A DNA stretch of 35,328 nt from JALZAI01 sp038212215 (GTDB taxonomy: Bacteria > Actinomycetota > Actinomycetes > Mycobacteriales > Jatrophihabitantaceae): assembly GCA_038212215.1 (NCBI GenBank), contig JBBQUT010000041.1, forward strand, positions 1 to 35,328, in the 5' to 3' direction. Positions within the stretch are counted from its first letter, which is position 1, and every line of letters starts with the position of its first letter. This document shows, piece after piece, positions 16,269 to 24,099 of the stretch. The notes beneath the pieces were generated by a model. The model was not told the origin of the DNA. It did not search any database and worked only from the letters and a program-made list of their open reading frames with translations. The position numbers and the translations under genes are program-made.

Positions 16269-17453
16269 GTGAGTGTCGGTACGGATGCCACGGGTGTGGT
16301 CGAAGCGACCGTCGTGCACAGCGGCGGCAGCGTCGCCCTGCGTGGTGCGACGGTACTCGCCGGTCCGGGTGAGCTGCTGGTGGTTCTCGGACCTTCAGGC
16401 GGCGGCAAGTCCACGCTGCTGAGAGCGGTGGCGGGCCTGACCGAGCTGGGCCGCGGTCGAGTCCTGATCGGCGGAGTGGATGTGACCAGGCTCCCCCCGG
16501 AGAAGCGTGACGTGGCCATGGTGTTCGAATATAGCCAATTGGTGCCTTTCATGGACGTAGCCGAGAACCTCGGGTTCGGACTCAGGGTGCGTCATCGCCC
16601 GGAGCCCGAAGTTGCCGAGCGGGTGCTGGCCCAGGCGCGTGGACTGAAACTGATGCGGCTGCTCTCGCGCCGGCCCGCCACGCTGTCCGCGGGTGAGCGG
16701 GGGCAGGTCAAAGTCGGCCGGGCGCTCATCCGGGTGCCGTCGGCCTTCTTGTTCGACGAGCCGCTCGCCCACCACGATGCCGCCAGCCGGACCCAGATGC
16801 GGCGTCACATCGCGCAGGTCGTCACCAGTCTGGGCGTGAGCACCATCTACGTCACCCACGACCAAGCCGAGGCGCTGGCGATCGCCGATCGGATCGCGGT
16901 GCTGCAGGAGGGCACTGTTGTCCAGGTGGCAACTCCGCGGGAGCTCTACGCCGAACCGGCAACCATCTTTGTCGGGGGGTTCATCGGATCGGTGCCGATC
17001 GGATTGCTGCCGGCGCAGCTCGTATCCTCCGCGGGAATGGCCGGATTCCGGGTCGGTGCGCGAGTCCTACCGTTGTGGGCTCCGGTGCCTGACGAGCTCC
17101 GCGACCGGGTCGGGCAGGACGTGGTGCTGGGAATCCGGCCGGAGAACGTTCACGACGCCACGAGCGGGACCTATCCCGATCTCACGAGCCTGCCAGGTGT
17201 GGTCACCGGAGCCGAATACACCGGCGCCGAGACGATCCTCACCGTGGCCGTTGCCGCCCCACCCGTGCACGCGCCGGGTTCAGGTCTCGCCGACCGCCGG
17301 GCCGGGCGCGCTCGACTGCGCGCCCGATTCTCCGCGGGAACCACCGCTCGGGTCGGGTCGGCGGTGCAGGTGCACGTCGACGTGGCACGCGCACACGTTT
17401 TCGATCCGGCCTCCGGACGGGCGCTGCACCATCTGGCCCGCTCGGCAAACTAA
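16269..17453 (+). CDS. Orphan ABC transporter ATPase, sugar-importer (UgpC/MalK) type, with altered motifs
   Basis: A 394-residue protein with an ATPase domain and a C-terminal MOI/TOBE region (GIRPENVHD). Walker A is GPSGGGKST (41-49), Walker B LFDEP (161-165), and the H-loop His197 is in YVTHDQAEAL. The Q-loop Gln is replaced by Glu87 (MVFEYSQ), the signature is LSAGE (139-143) instead of LSGGQ, and the D-loop is AHHDA. GTG 16269 is used as the start; a longer frame to 16170 lacks homology-like content. No permease or binding protein is adjacent, so it either serves a transporter elsewhere or is a leftover. The altered motifs may still work, since many relatives have LSxGE. Confidence 0.8.
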   Translation: MSVGTDATGVVEATVVHSGGSVALRGATVLAGPGELLVVLGPSGGGKSTLLRAVAGLTELGRGRVLIGGVDVTRLPPEKRDVAMVFEYSQLVPFMDVAENLGFGLRVRHRPEPEVAERVLAQARGLKLMRLLSRRPATLSAGERGQVKVGRALIRVPSAFLFDEPLAHHDAASRTQMRRHIAQVVTSLGVSTIYVTHDQAEALAIADRIAVLQEGTVVQVATPRELYAEPATIFVGGFIGSVPIGLLPAQLVSSAGMAGFRVGARVLPLWAPVPDELRDRVGQDVVLGIRPENVHDATSGTYPDLTSLPGVVTGAEYTGAETILTVAVAAPPVHAPGSGLADRRAGRARLRARFSAGTTARVGSAVQVHVDVARAHVFDPASGRALHHLARSAN

Positions 17454-17589
17454 CCTGGCAACGCTGGCCCGAGTGCCGGCACCCGAACCCGAACACCGAC
17501 CACGCGACGGCCGGCACGGAATCCTCGGGTGAGCCAGCGCGCGTTACTCCTCGTGGAGCGCGGTGCCGGCGGGGGAACGTCGCCGTTGT

Positions 17590-18099
17590 TCAGGGTGCTC
17601 GCGGGACGGTGAAGGACATCAACGTCGCCGATCCGGGACGCATCTCGTCCCACGGCGCGGATATCTCGAAGACCGCGACGCCGCCGGTCGGGTACCCAGC
17701 GAGCACGTCCCGCCGCGCGTCCTCGTCGCCCGTGCCGGGGTCGAGGACGAGCGCGAGTTCGGCGAACGATGGGTTGTGCCCGATCAGCGCGAGCGTGTGC
17801 ACGTCAGCCGGCGTGTCGCGGATGACCTCGAACAGCAACGCGACGTCATTGTCGTAGATCCGGGCGTCGACAACGACCTCGGTCGTGGCCGTGAGCTCGG
17901 GTTGCGCGCGTTGCCAAGTCTGTCGCGCGCGCAGTGCGGGGGAGACGATGATCCGGTCGGGGACGATCCCCGCCTGGGCGAGCGAGCGCCCCACGGCAGT
18001 CGCGTCCCGCAGTCCCCGAGCAGTGAGTGGCCGCTCGATCTCGACCGGGCCGTCCGCGGACTTGGCGTGGCGGACGAGGACCAAGCGCCTCTGGGTCAC
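17590..18099 (-). CDS. SixA-type histidine phosphatase
   Basis: A 169-residue protein with the phosphohistidine catalytic motif VRHAKS (Arg10, His11), then RPLTARGLRDATAVGR and SPALRARQT, and the distal ALIGHNPSF carrying the second His. This is the SixA subgroup of the branched phosphatase superfamily, which removes phosphate from phosphohistidine proteins or small phosphoesters. GTG 18099 has GGAGG six bases upstream, which fixes the start. It is divergent from the squalene-cyclase-like gene. Target unknown. Confidence 0.88.
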   Translation of the reverse strand: MTQRRLVLVRHAKSADGPVEIERPLTARGLRDATAVGRSLAQAGIVPDRIIVSPALRARQTWQRAQPELTATTEVVVDARIYDNDVALLFEVIRDTPADVHTLALIGHNPSFAELALVLDPGTGDEDARRDVLAGYPTGGVAVFEISAPWDEMRPGSATLMSFTVPRAP

Positions 18100-18227
18100 A
18101 AGTGCCTCCGGGTCACCGGTGCAGTGTTTCAGGCGCCGACGCTCCGCGCACGGATCGGTGCGCGACGGCCACCATCATTCGGCTAGCGGACCTGACCGCC
18201 GTCAGTGACCTGGTCTACTTTCGCCGC

Positions 18228-19250
18228 ATGACTATCCAGGACTGGCTTCACGACTCCGACCCAGCGCTGCGCTGGCAGGTGCTACGAGATCTCTGCGACT
18301 CGCCACCGGAGGTGGTGGCCGCCGAGCGAGCGCGTGTCGCGACTGAGGGCTGGGGTGCCGCGCTGTTGGCGCTGCGCGGTGACGACGGCCAGTGGGCGGG
18401 CGGAGCGTGCTTCCCGTCGGACTTCCGCGGCGATTTCTCCCACGGGCAGCCCTGGACCGCGACCTTTCCCACCTTGACGTTGCTGCGCGATCTTGGTGTC
18501 GACCCGAACGCCCAGCCCGTCCGCGAGACCGTCGCGCTGGTGGCGCAGAACTGTCGATGGGAACACGCCGGCCAGCGGTTTTTCGCCGGTGAGGTCGAGC
18601 CGTGCATCAACGGGCGGACCGTCGCGATCGGCGTCTACTTCGGTGTGGACGTCGACGGCATCGTTGAGCAGTTGCTCGGCGAGCAACTTGCGGACGGTGG
18701 CTGGAACTGCGAGACCGAGAACGGGTCGGTGCGCTCGTCGTTCGCGACGACGATCTGCGTCCTCGATGGGTTGCTCGAGTACGAGCGGGCGGCCGGTGGT
18801 TCGGCACGGACCACCGCGGCGCGCCGCCGTGGGCACGAGTACCTGCTCGAACGACGGCTGTTCCGTCGGCTGAGCACTGGCGAGGTGGTCAACCCGGACT
18901 GGTTGCGGTTCTCGTTCCCGACGTGGTGGCACTACGACGTGCTGTGGGCGCTGGACTACTTTCGCGCCGTCGGTGACGCGCCGGATCCGCGTATCGCCGA
19001 GGCGGTCGCGACGCTGCGCGAGAAGCAACAGCCTGACGGAACCTGGCTGCTGGACAACACCCATCCGGGCGCGGTGCACTTCTCGATGGAGGACGGCGCC
19101 GGGCGGCCCAGTCGCTGGAACACGCTCCGCGCTCTCCGGGTGCTGAACTGGTACGACGAAACGCCCGCCGGTCTGCCCGATACGAGCCAGCGTGATCAAT
19201 GTCAGGCCCGCTCAGCCCCACGCCGGGGACGTACGATAGGCCTGTGCTGA
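18228..19250 (+). CDS. Squalene-cyclase/prenyltransferase-like alpha-alpha toroid protein
   Basis: A 340-residue protein with repeated QW-like motifs (QLADGGWNCE, QQPDGTWLLDN, GDDGQWAGG) spaced through a helical protein, the pattern of squalene-cyclase and prenyltransferase repeat domains. The DxDD or DCTAE acid motif of true triterpene cyclases is not evident, so catalysis is unproven, and a binding or scaffold role is possible. ATG 18228 begins MTIQDWLHDSDPALRWQVL. The last 25 residues look unrelated, and the end overlaps the next gene start (19244) by seven bases. Cytosolic; no signal peptide. Confidence 0.7.
   Translation: MTIQDWLHDSDPALRWQVLRDLCDSPPEVVAAERARVATEGWGAALLALRGDDGQWAGGACFPSDFRGDFSHGQPWTATFPTLTLLRDLGVDPNAQPVRETVALVAQNCRWEHAGQRFFAGEVEPCINGRTVAIGVYFGVDVDGIVEQLLGEQLADGGWNCETENGSVRSSFATTICVLDGLLEYERAAGGSARTTAARRRGHEYLLERRLFRRLSTGEVVNPDWLRFSFPTWWHYDVLWALDYFRAVGDAPDPRIAEAVATLREKQQPDGTWLLDNTHPGAVHFSMEDGAGRPSRWNTLRALRVLNWYDETPAGLPDTSQRDQCQARSAPRRGRTIGLC
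19232..19244 (+). promoter_or_regulatory. Possible leaderless promoter (-10 TACGAT)
   Basis: TACGAT at 19232-19237 is followed six bases later by the GTG at 19244, so transcription could begin at the start codon. No clear -35 is visible. Sequence is seen; function is inferred. Confidence 0.3.
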
Positions 19251-19786
19251 AGGTGGATATCGCGCTGGTCGTGGTCGTCCTCGCGCTCGTGGTCACTTTC
19301 CTGCTCGCCCGAAGCACGGCGCGCTGGACGGCACGCCAGGTTGCTGTGGCTGCTGAGCGGGTGGCCGATGTACGCGGTCGCCTGTTGCCCCCCGGACCGC
19401 GTCGCGACGCCGTTGGGCTCCGCGCTGCGCTCGAAGCCGAGATGCGCGCGACGCGGGACATGATGCGCTCGGCGCCACAAGAGTTGGTATTCCGCGCGGA
19501 TGCTGCCGCGCTCATGCACGACCTGGACGAGATGGCGGAATCGCTCAGGGGAGAACTGGCCGGCATCGAGGCGTTTCGGGACTCGGCGCAGCAGCGCGCG
19601 GCGCTTGCCGTCGTCCGTCCCCAGATCGAGCAGTTGGTCGAAACGACATACCGCGCGCGGCAAACCATCGTGCGAACATCCGCGGAGGATCGCGACCGGC
19701 AACTGCAGCGCCTTCGCGCCGGGGTCGACCAGCAGGCCGCAGCTCTTGAGCTTTACCGAAACGACGGCGGCCAACTCAGCCTTTGA
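19244..19786 (+). CDS. Small membrane-anchored coiled-coil protein, unknown function
   Basis: A 180-residue protein. Residues 4-22 form one N-terminal membrane helix (VDIALVVVVLALVVTFLLA), followed by a basic stretch and long amphipathic helices rich in Ala, Glu, Arg and Gln (about 60-170). I do not recognise a family. GTG 19244 is preferred over ATG 19199 because the membrane helix would then be N-terminal and a TACGAT hexamer (19232-19237) lies six bases before the GTG, an arrangement typical of leaderless actinobacterial promoters. Its start overlaps the previous stop. Confidence 0.6.
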   Translation: MLKVDIALVVVVLALVVTFLLARSTARWTARQVAVAAERVADVRGRLLPPGPRRDAVGLRAALEAEMRATRDMMRSAPQELVFRADAAALMHDLDEMAESLRGELAGIEAFRDSAQQRAALAVVRPQIEQLVETTYRARQTIVRTSAEDRDRQLQRLRAGVDQQAAALELYRNDGGQLSL

Positions 19787-19884
19787 CGCGGGCCGGGTGT
19801 GCGCAAAGTGAGACGGCAGCCTCCCGGTTCGAGGTGAGAAAATCCCGTGGCCGGAAGGGAGCGAGACGCGAGAAGGGACTCTGC

Positions 19885-20844
19885 ATGCCGCGTGCTGATC
19901 ACCAGGAAGACGGCACCGCGCCCGCAAACCCCTCACGACTGACGACCTGGCATCAGGAGCTGTTCACCGCAATCGGACGGTGGAAATGGCTCGCCGGTTT
20001 CAACGACCGCGTGTCTGCTGTGACGCAGCCGCTCTACGAGCGCCACCGAGACAACCTTGCAGTCGAACTCATGCATGGCGGCCGATGGGTGGGCCATGCG
20101 CTGCACCCCGCGCTCAGCGATCTGCCGATCGGTTTGTGGTCAGGCGCCGTCGTCCTCGAAACTCTGGGCAAGGACGTAGCTCCACGCGGCAGCGGGCTGG
20201 ATCCCGCCGCGACGCTGAGCGCAGTAGGCCTGCTCGGGGCCGTTGCGACGGTCGCGACCGGAGTTACCGATTGGACAGTCAGCGACGGAGAGGATCGCAA
20301 CGTCGGCTTGTTCCACGGACTGCTGAATGTCGCGGGCGTGGCGCTGCAGGGTGCATCGCTGGTGGCCCGGCTCAGCGGGCACCGCGGTTCGGCGCGCGCA
20401 CTCAGCGCGTCGAGCCTTAGCGTGACGGCGGCCGCCGGTTTCGTCGGAGGACATCTGGTGCAGGGTCGCGCCGTGATGGTCAACCGGGTAGCGACGTTCT
20501 CCGGACCTAGCAGCTGGGTTCGCGCGATCGCCGAGACAGAGCTGTCGGACGGTGCGTTGACCGGGGTCGAGGTTCAGGGCCGGCACGTCCTTCTGCATCG
20601 CAGCGGCGAGCAGCTGCATGCGCTGGACAACACCTGCAACCATGCCGGTGGTGTGCTCAGCCGCGGCGAGATCGCCGGATGCATCGTGACCTGCCCGCTG
20701 CACGGGGCGCGATTCGACGTACGTGACGGTCACGTCGTGCGCGGGCCCGCTCACCATCCGCAGCCGATACTTCCGGTCCGGATCCGCAACGGGTGGATCG
20801 AGGTGCGAGGCTCGTTGCCTCGACGCCGGCGCGCGACAACGTAG
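19885..20844 (+). CDS. DUF2231-Rieske fusion membrane protein
   Basis: A 319-residue protein. Residues about 65-195 form a DUF2231-type region with several hydrophobic helices (HALHPALSDLPIGLWSGAVV, LLGAVATVATGVTDW, FVGGHLVQGR). Residues about 212-305 are a Rieske [2Fe-2S] domain with ligands Cys251, His253, Cys270 and His273 (CNHAGG and CPLHGARF). It probably passes electrons to or from a membrane partner; no partner oxygenase is encoded nearby. ATG 19885 has AGAAGGGA about six bases upstream, a good ribosome site. It is followed after eight bases by a second, free Rieske protein, so the two are co-expressed. Confidence 0.82.
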   Translation: MPRADHQEDGTAPANPSRLTTWHQELFTAIGRWKWLAGFNDRVSAVTQPLYERHRDNLAVELMHGGRWVGHALHPALSDLPIGLWSGAVVLETLGKDVAPRGSGLDPAATLSAVGLLGAVATVATGVTDWTVSDGEDRNVGLFHGLLNVAGVALQGASLVARLSGHRGSARALSASSLSVTAAAGFVGGHLVQGRAVMVNRVATFSGPSSWVRAIAETELSDGALTGVEVQGRHVLLHRSGEQLHALDNTCNHAGGVLSRGEIAGCIVTCPLHGARFDVRDGHVVRGPAHHPQPILPVRIRNGWIEVRGSLPRRRRATT

Positions 20845-20852
20845 GAGGACGC

Positions 20853-21206
20853 ATGGCATGGGAAGCGATCGCTGATCTTGACCAGCTGGAGGAAGGCGAC
20901 ATGATGGTCGTCCAGATGGGCGAACCGATCTGCGTCGTCCGCCTGTCCGAAGACGAGGTCGTTGCGGTGCACAACACCTGCACGCACCAACAGCAGCCGC
21001 TCAATGAGGGCTATCTGCAAGACGACGACACGCTCATCTGTCCAGCGCACAACTCCCGCTTCGATCTGCACACCGGCGAAGCAATGGGCATCCCTGCGGT
21101 GGCCCCGATTCCTACTTACGCCTGCAAGATCGAGGACGACGCGATCTGGATCGATGCGACGCAGCAGCTCAACGACGCCGCGATCCCACACAAGCCGTAC
21201 CACTGA
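20853..21206 (+). CDS. Small Rieske [2Fe-2S] ferredoxin-like protein
   Basis: A 117-residue protein that is one Rieske domain: Cys43-x-His45 (CTHQQQPL) and Cys63-x2-His66 (CPAHNSRF), with a DLHTGEAMGIPAV strand. Such proteins carry electrons for non-haem iron oxygenases or other redox partners. ATG 20853 has a strong AGGAGG site six bases upstream. It follows the DUF2231-Rieske gene in the same transcript. No reductase or oxygenase is adjacent, so its partner is not known from this window. Confidence 0.88.
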   Translation: MAWEAIADLDQLEEGDMMVVQMGEPICVVRLSEDEVVAVHNTCTHQQQPLNEGYLQDDDTLICPAHNSRFDLHTGEAMGIPAVAPIPTYACKIEDDAIWIDATQQLNDAAIPHKPYH

Positions 21207-21229
21207 GCAGGTCTAGCTGCCAGCCGAGG

Positions 21230-21805
21230 TCACAATTCGATGTGCGCGAGGCCCATGACCTGCACGCGCCAGTCCTCATAGGTCTTTCCGACGTCGGAGT
21301 CGTCCTCTGGCGGCTGCGCGATGCGCGAGGTGGCCTGCGGATCCTTTGCTCCGGTCACGGCGAATTGCGCGATGTCGTCGTCGGTGCGCTGTCCTGTTAT
21401 CACCCGGATCCGTACGCGCTTCGGCGCCAGGTCGGCCCGCATCGCATGCGCGAGGACGCGCAGCAAGGACAGCCTGGCCTCGCGGTCGTCGGGGGCCGCG
21501 CCTTCGGCCGACAGGTTGCCCGCCACGAGCAGCACCACCGCGTTGTCGCGTAGGCGTGGCAGCACTTGTTCAACGACGGTGAACCTATTGAGCAGCCCGT
21601 CGCTCAGAAACGAATGGACGCGCCGCACGACGGTGTCACCACGTGTCTGCACCGTTATGCCGAGCTGCACGTAATAGTCGACGGCGGTGCTATCGGCGTC
21701 GAGGTCGTCCAGAATGACTTGTTCGACGCCCAAGGAGGTGAACACTTTCCCCAGGGTTTCGACGCGATCGGGCGCGCCGGTGATCAGTACGCGTTTGCTG
21801 GCCAT
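21230..21805 (-). CDS. Uncharacterised 191-residue protein, Rossmann-like
   Basis: The start VLITGAPDRVETLGKVFTSLGV resembles a Rossmann strand-loop-helix, but the usual dinucleotide glycines and SDR catalytic residues are absent. The middle has a hydrophobic strand AVVLLVAGNLSAEG and the end is acidic. ATG 21805 has AAGGAG eight bases upstream, so it is clearly a real gene. It converges on the Rieske gene 24 bases away. No function can be given; a degenerate SDR is one possibility. Confidence 0.7.
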   Translation of the reverse strand: MASKRVLITGAPDRVETLGKVFTSLGVEQVILDDLDADSTAVDYYVQLGITVQTRGDTVVRRVHSFLSDGLLNRFTVVEQVLPRLRDNAVVLLVAGNLSAEGAAPDDREARLSLLRVLAHAMRADLAPKRVRIRVITGQRTDDDIAQFAVTGAKDPQATSRIAQPPEDDSDVGKTYEDWRVQVMGLAHIEL

Positions 21806-21847
21806 GTCCGGTCTCCTTCGTCTGGTTCACCCTAGGCGAAGGCGCGA

Positions 21848-22528
21848 TCAGTCGCCCAACGTCAGTTCGAACGACCAACTCTGAGCGACCATCTCGGCGC
21901 GGCTGCTCACCACTTTGCCGCGGCTCGTCACTTCGACGGCGTATTGCGCCTGGTCGACGGGCACGTCGGGCAAGGAAAACGCGTACGTACAGGTGCCAAG
22001 GTCAAGATCGGCCGTGCCATTTTCCAACACAGTCGACCCCAGTATCTTCCCGCTCTCGTTGGTAAGGATCACCGTTGCTCCGGGCGATATATCGCTGTAA
22101 CCGTCTTGGCCGATGCAGTCATACGCTGCGGTGTCCGGGTCGGTCAGGACCATTGTCCCGGTCAACGTCGTAACGGGCTTGTCTGCGCCGCCGGTAAACG
22201 CCAACACACCGCCAGCGACTGCGAGAATGGCGATGCCGGCAAGCAGGATGGGCTTCCAAGGTCTCCGCTTTGACTGCACGGCGACGTGCGAGTGACGCGG
22301 TTGGCCGAACTCGGCAGGCAGATACTGCTGGTATCCGGGAGCAGCAGGCATGGGCGTGGGATCCGCGAGGTACCCCGCATAGGCCACGTCCGCAGCAGGT
22401 GCACGCCACGGCGTGGCCGCGACAGCAAACCCACAGTTCGGGCAGAATGCCGCGCCATCTGGAACCAGGTGCCCGTTCGGGCATAGGCCCGCAGCTGACA
22501 GAGGCTGACCGGCACCCGTCCACGTCAT
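21848..22528 (-). CDS. Zinc-ribbon membrane protein, unknown function
   Basis: A 226-residue protein. An N-terminal zinc ribbon with paired cysteines (CPNGHLVPDGAAFCPNCG) is followed by a Pro/Ala-rich linker, a basic patch (KRRPWKP), one membrane helix (ILLAGIAILAVAGGVLAF) and an extracytoplasmic domain of about 115 residues with VILTNESGKILGSTVL and a Cys pair. The layout suggests a cytosolic sensor ribbon linked to an outside domain. ATG 22528 was chosen because the ribbon begins soon after it. Similar zinc-ribbon membrane proteins are common in actinobacteria but poorly understood. Confidence 0.72.
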   Translation of the reverse strand: MTWTGAGQPLSAAGLCPNGHLVPDGAAFCPNCGFAVAATPWRAPAADVAYAGYLADPTPMPAAPGYQQYLPAEFGQPRHSHVAVQSKRRPWKPILLAGIAILAVAGGVLAFTGGADKPVTTLTGTMVLTDPDTAAYDCIGQDGYSDISPGATVILTNESGKILGSTVLENGTADLDLGTCTYAFSLPDVPVDQAQYAVEVTSRGKVVSSRAEMVAQSWSFELTLGD

Positions 22529-22608
22529 GCCCTGATCATCGACGGGGTGCCTCGGTACTTGAGCTGCCGCGGACGCCGCGGCCCTATCCTTGTTGACGCC
22601 CGCCTGGC

Positions 22609-22914
22609 CTAGCGGTCTGTGACCGGGCGCATGCAAGCCGGCAACGGCAACCGCAGGTGCTTCGGCAGAAGGTACTGACCGTCGCGCATCCGCAGCATGA
22701 GCAGCACGGCGGTGATGGCGCCGAACGCTGCCAGCGGCACCGCACACCCGATCGCGGCGACCGCGAGCAGGTAGCGAATGCCGTGTGGAACTCCCAACGA
22801 CGCAATGATCGGGCTCGCGACAACGCACACGAGGACGAGCCCCACCGACAGAAATGCGTCGGCCCACATAACCGCTCGCAACGTGCGCTCGAATCGTCCG
22901 CAAGCCTCGCTCAT
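22609..22914 (-). CDS. Small integral membrane protein, unknown function
   Basis: A 101-residue protein with two or three hydrophobic helices: FLSVGLVLVCVVASPII, YLLAVAAIGCAVPLAAFG and AITAVLLMLRM. The N-terminus is charged (MSEACGRFERTL) and the C-terminus basic. It resembles short mycobacterial-type membrane proteins of unknown role. ATG 22914 is the start. It follows the zinc-ribbon gene on the same strand and could be in the same or an upstream unit. Confidence 0.6.
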   Translation of the reverse strand: MSEACGRFERTLRAVMWADAFLSVGLVLVCVVASPIIASLGVPHGIRYLLAVAAIGCAVPLAAFGAITAVLLMLRMRDGQYLLPKHLRLPLPACMRPVTDR

Positions 22915-22947
22915 GATGTGAGCGAATCAGCCCGCACGCCGCGAGTC

Positions 22948-22966
22948 GATTACCTGCGCGGTAATC
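22948..22966. promoter_or_regulatory. Palindrome GATTACC-N5-GGTAATC, putative LysR-type operator
   Basis: A perfect 7-bp inverted repeat with a TGCGC spacer lies 95 bases before the methyltransferase start. It contains a T-N11-A core (22951 and 22963), the shape bound by LysR-family regulators. The nearest LysR gene is at 25262-26197, convergent at the far end of the operon. The sequence is seen; the link to that regulator is inferred. Confidence 0.5.
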
Positions 22967-23061
22967 AGCGGCGAGCGTGAAGCAGCGCTTACACCAGGCT
23001 GCGCGATTTCTCGCAGCGCGAAGGCACACATCGGGCGCGTCGACCGCCAGAATCGACACCC

Positions 23062-24099
23062 ATGAACACCATGCTTACCGACCGGCTCGCAGATGGTCCC
23101 GTCCTGTGCGCGGAAGGCTACTTGTTCGAGCTCGAACGACGCGGCTACGTTCAGGCCGGCGCCTACGTGCCGGAGGTGGTGCTCGAGCATCCCGAGGTCG
23201 TCTCCGGACTGCACCGCGAATTCGTCCACGCAGGCTCGGACGTCGTCGAGGCGTTCACGTATTACGCGCACCGCGAGAAGCTACGGCTCATCGGGCGCGA
23301 GAGCGATCTCGAGCCGATGAACCAGCAGGCGCTCCGAATCGCGACGCAGGTCGCCCGCGACACCGGTTCGCTGCTAGCAGGAGACATCTGCAACACCAAC
23401 GTGTTCGTCGGCGACCCGGTCCACGACGACGTGCGCGTGCGTCCGATGTTCGAAGAACAGGTGCAATGGGCCAACGATGCGGGCGTCGACTTCGTGATCG
23501 GCGAGACGTTCCAGTTCGCCAGCGAAGCGCTCACTGCGCTCGACGTCATCGTAGCGGCCGGCTTGCCCGCCGTGATCACTCTTGCGATCCACCACAGACC
23601 GATCACGCGCGAGGGCTGGACGCTCGCGGAGGCCTGTCGCCGTCTCGCCGACGCCGGCGCCACCGTCGTCGGGCTCAACTGCATCCGCGGGCCGGCAACT
23701 ATGCTCCCGCTGCTCGAATCGATCGTGGATGCCGTCGACATCCCCGTAGCCGCCTTGCCGGTGCCCTATCGGACGACCACGAGCGAACCCACCTTCCAGT
23801 CGCTCAGCGATCCGGACGCACTCGCGCCGCCGGACGGGCGGGCTTTCCCAGTCGCCCTCGACGCGCGCACATGTACCCGCTACGACGTCGCAGCCTTCGC
23901 CCGGGCCGCCCTCGACATCGGGGTCCGTTACCTGGGGCTGTGTTGTGGCGCCGCCCCGCACCACATCCGGGCGATGGCCGAGACGATGGGCCGCCAACCG
24001 CCGGCGAGCCGGTTCTCCGCCGACATGAGCAAGCATGCTTTTCTCGGCACCGATTCCAGCCTGAAGGCCGAGAACCTGGTCTTTGCGCGGGAGCTTTGA
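23062..24099 (+). CDS. Betaine/homocysteine S-methyltransferase family protein
   Basis: A 345-residue protein of the homocysteine methyltransferase family. The zinc-binding cysteines are present: Cys207 (GLNCIRG) and Cys294/Cys295 (LGLCCGAAP). The N-terminus VLCAEGYLFELERRGYVQAG and REFVHAGSDVVEAFTYYAH match the betaine-type branch. It would transfer a methyl group from a methylated amine such as glycine betaine to homocysteine, giving methionine and dimethylglycine. ATG 23062 is first; an ATG three codons later is equally possible. Its stop overlaps the next gene start (TTGA), so the two act together. Confidence 0.85.
   Translation: MNTMLTDRLADGPVLCAEGYLFELERRGYVQAGAYVPEVVLEHPEVVSGLHREFVHAGSDVVEAFTYYAHREKLRLIGRESDLEPMNQQALRIATQVARDTGSLLAGDICNTNVFVGDPVHDDVRVRPMFEEQVQWANDAGVDFVIGETFQFASEALTALDVIVAAGLPAVITLAIHHRPITREGWTLAEACRRLADAGATVVGLNCIRGPATMLPLLESIVDAVDIPVAALPVPYRTTTSEPTFQSLSDPDALAPPDGRAFPVALDARTCTRYDVAAFARAALDIGVRYLGLCCGAAPHHIRAMAETMGRQPPASRFSADMSKHAFLGTDSSLKAENLVFAREL

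Noticed and set aside
22998..23017. Hairpin GCTGCG-N8-CGCAGC before the methyltransferase gene
   Set aside because: Short stem with no further riboswitch-like architecture; expected often by chance at this GC content.
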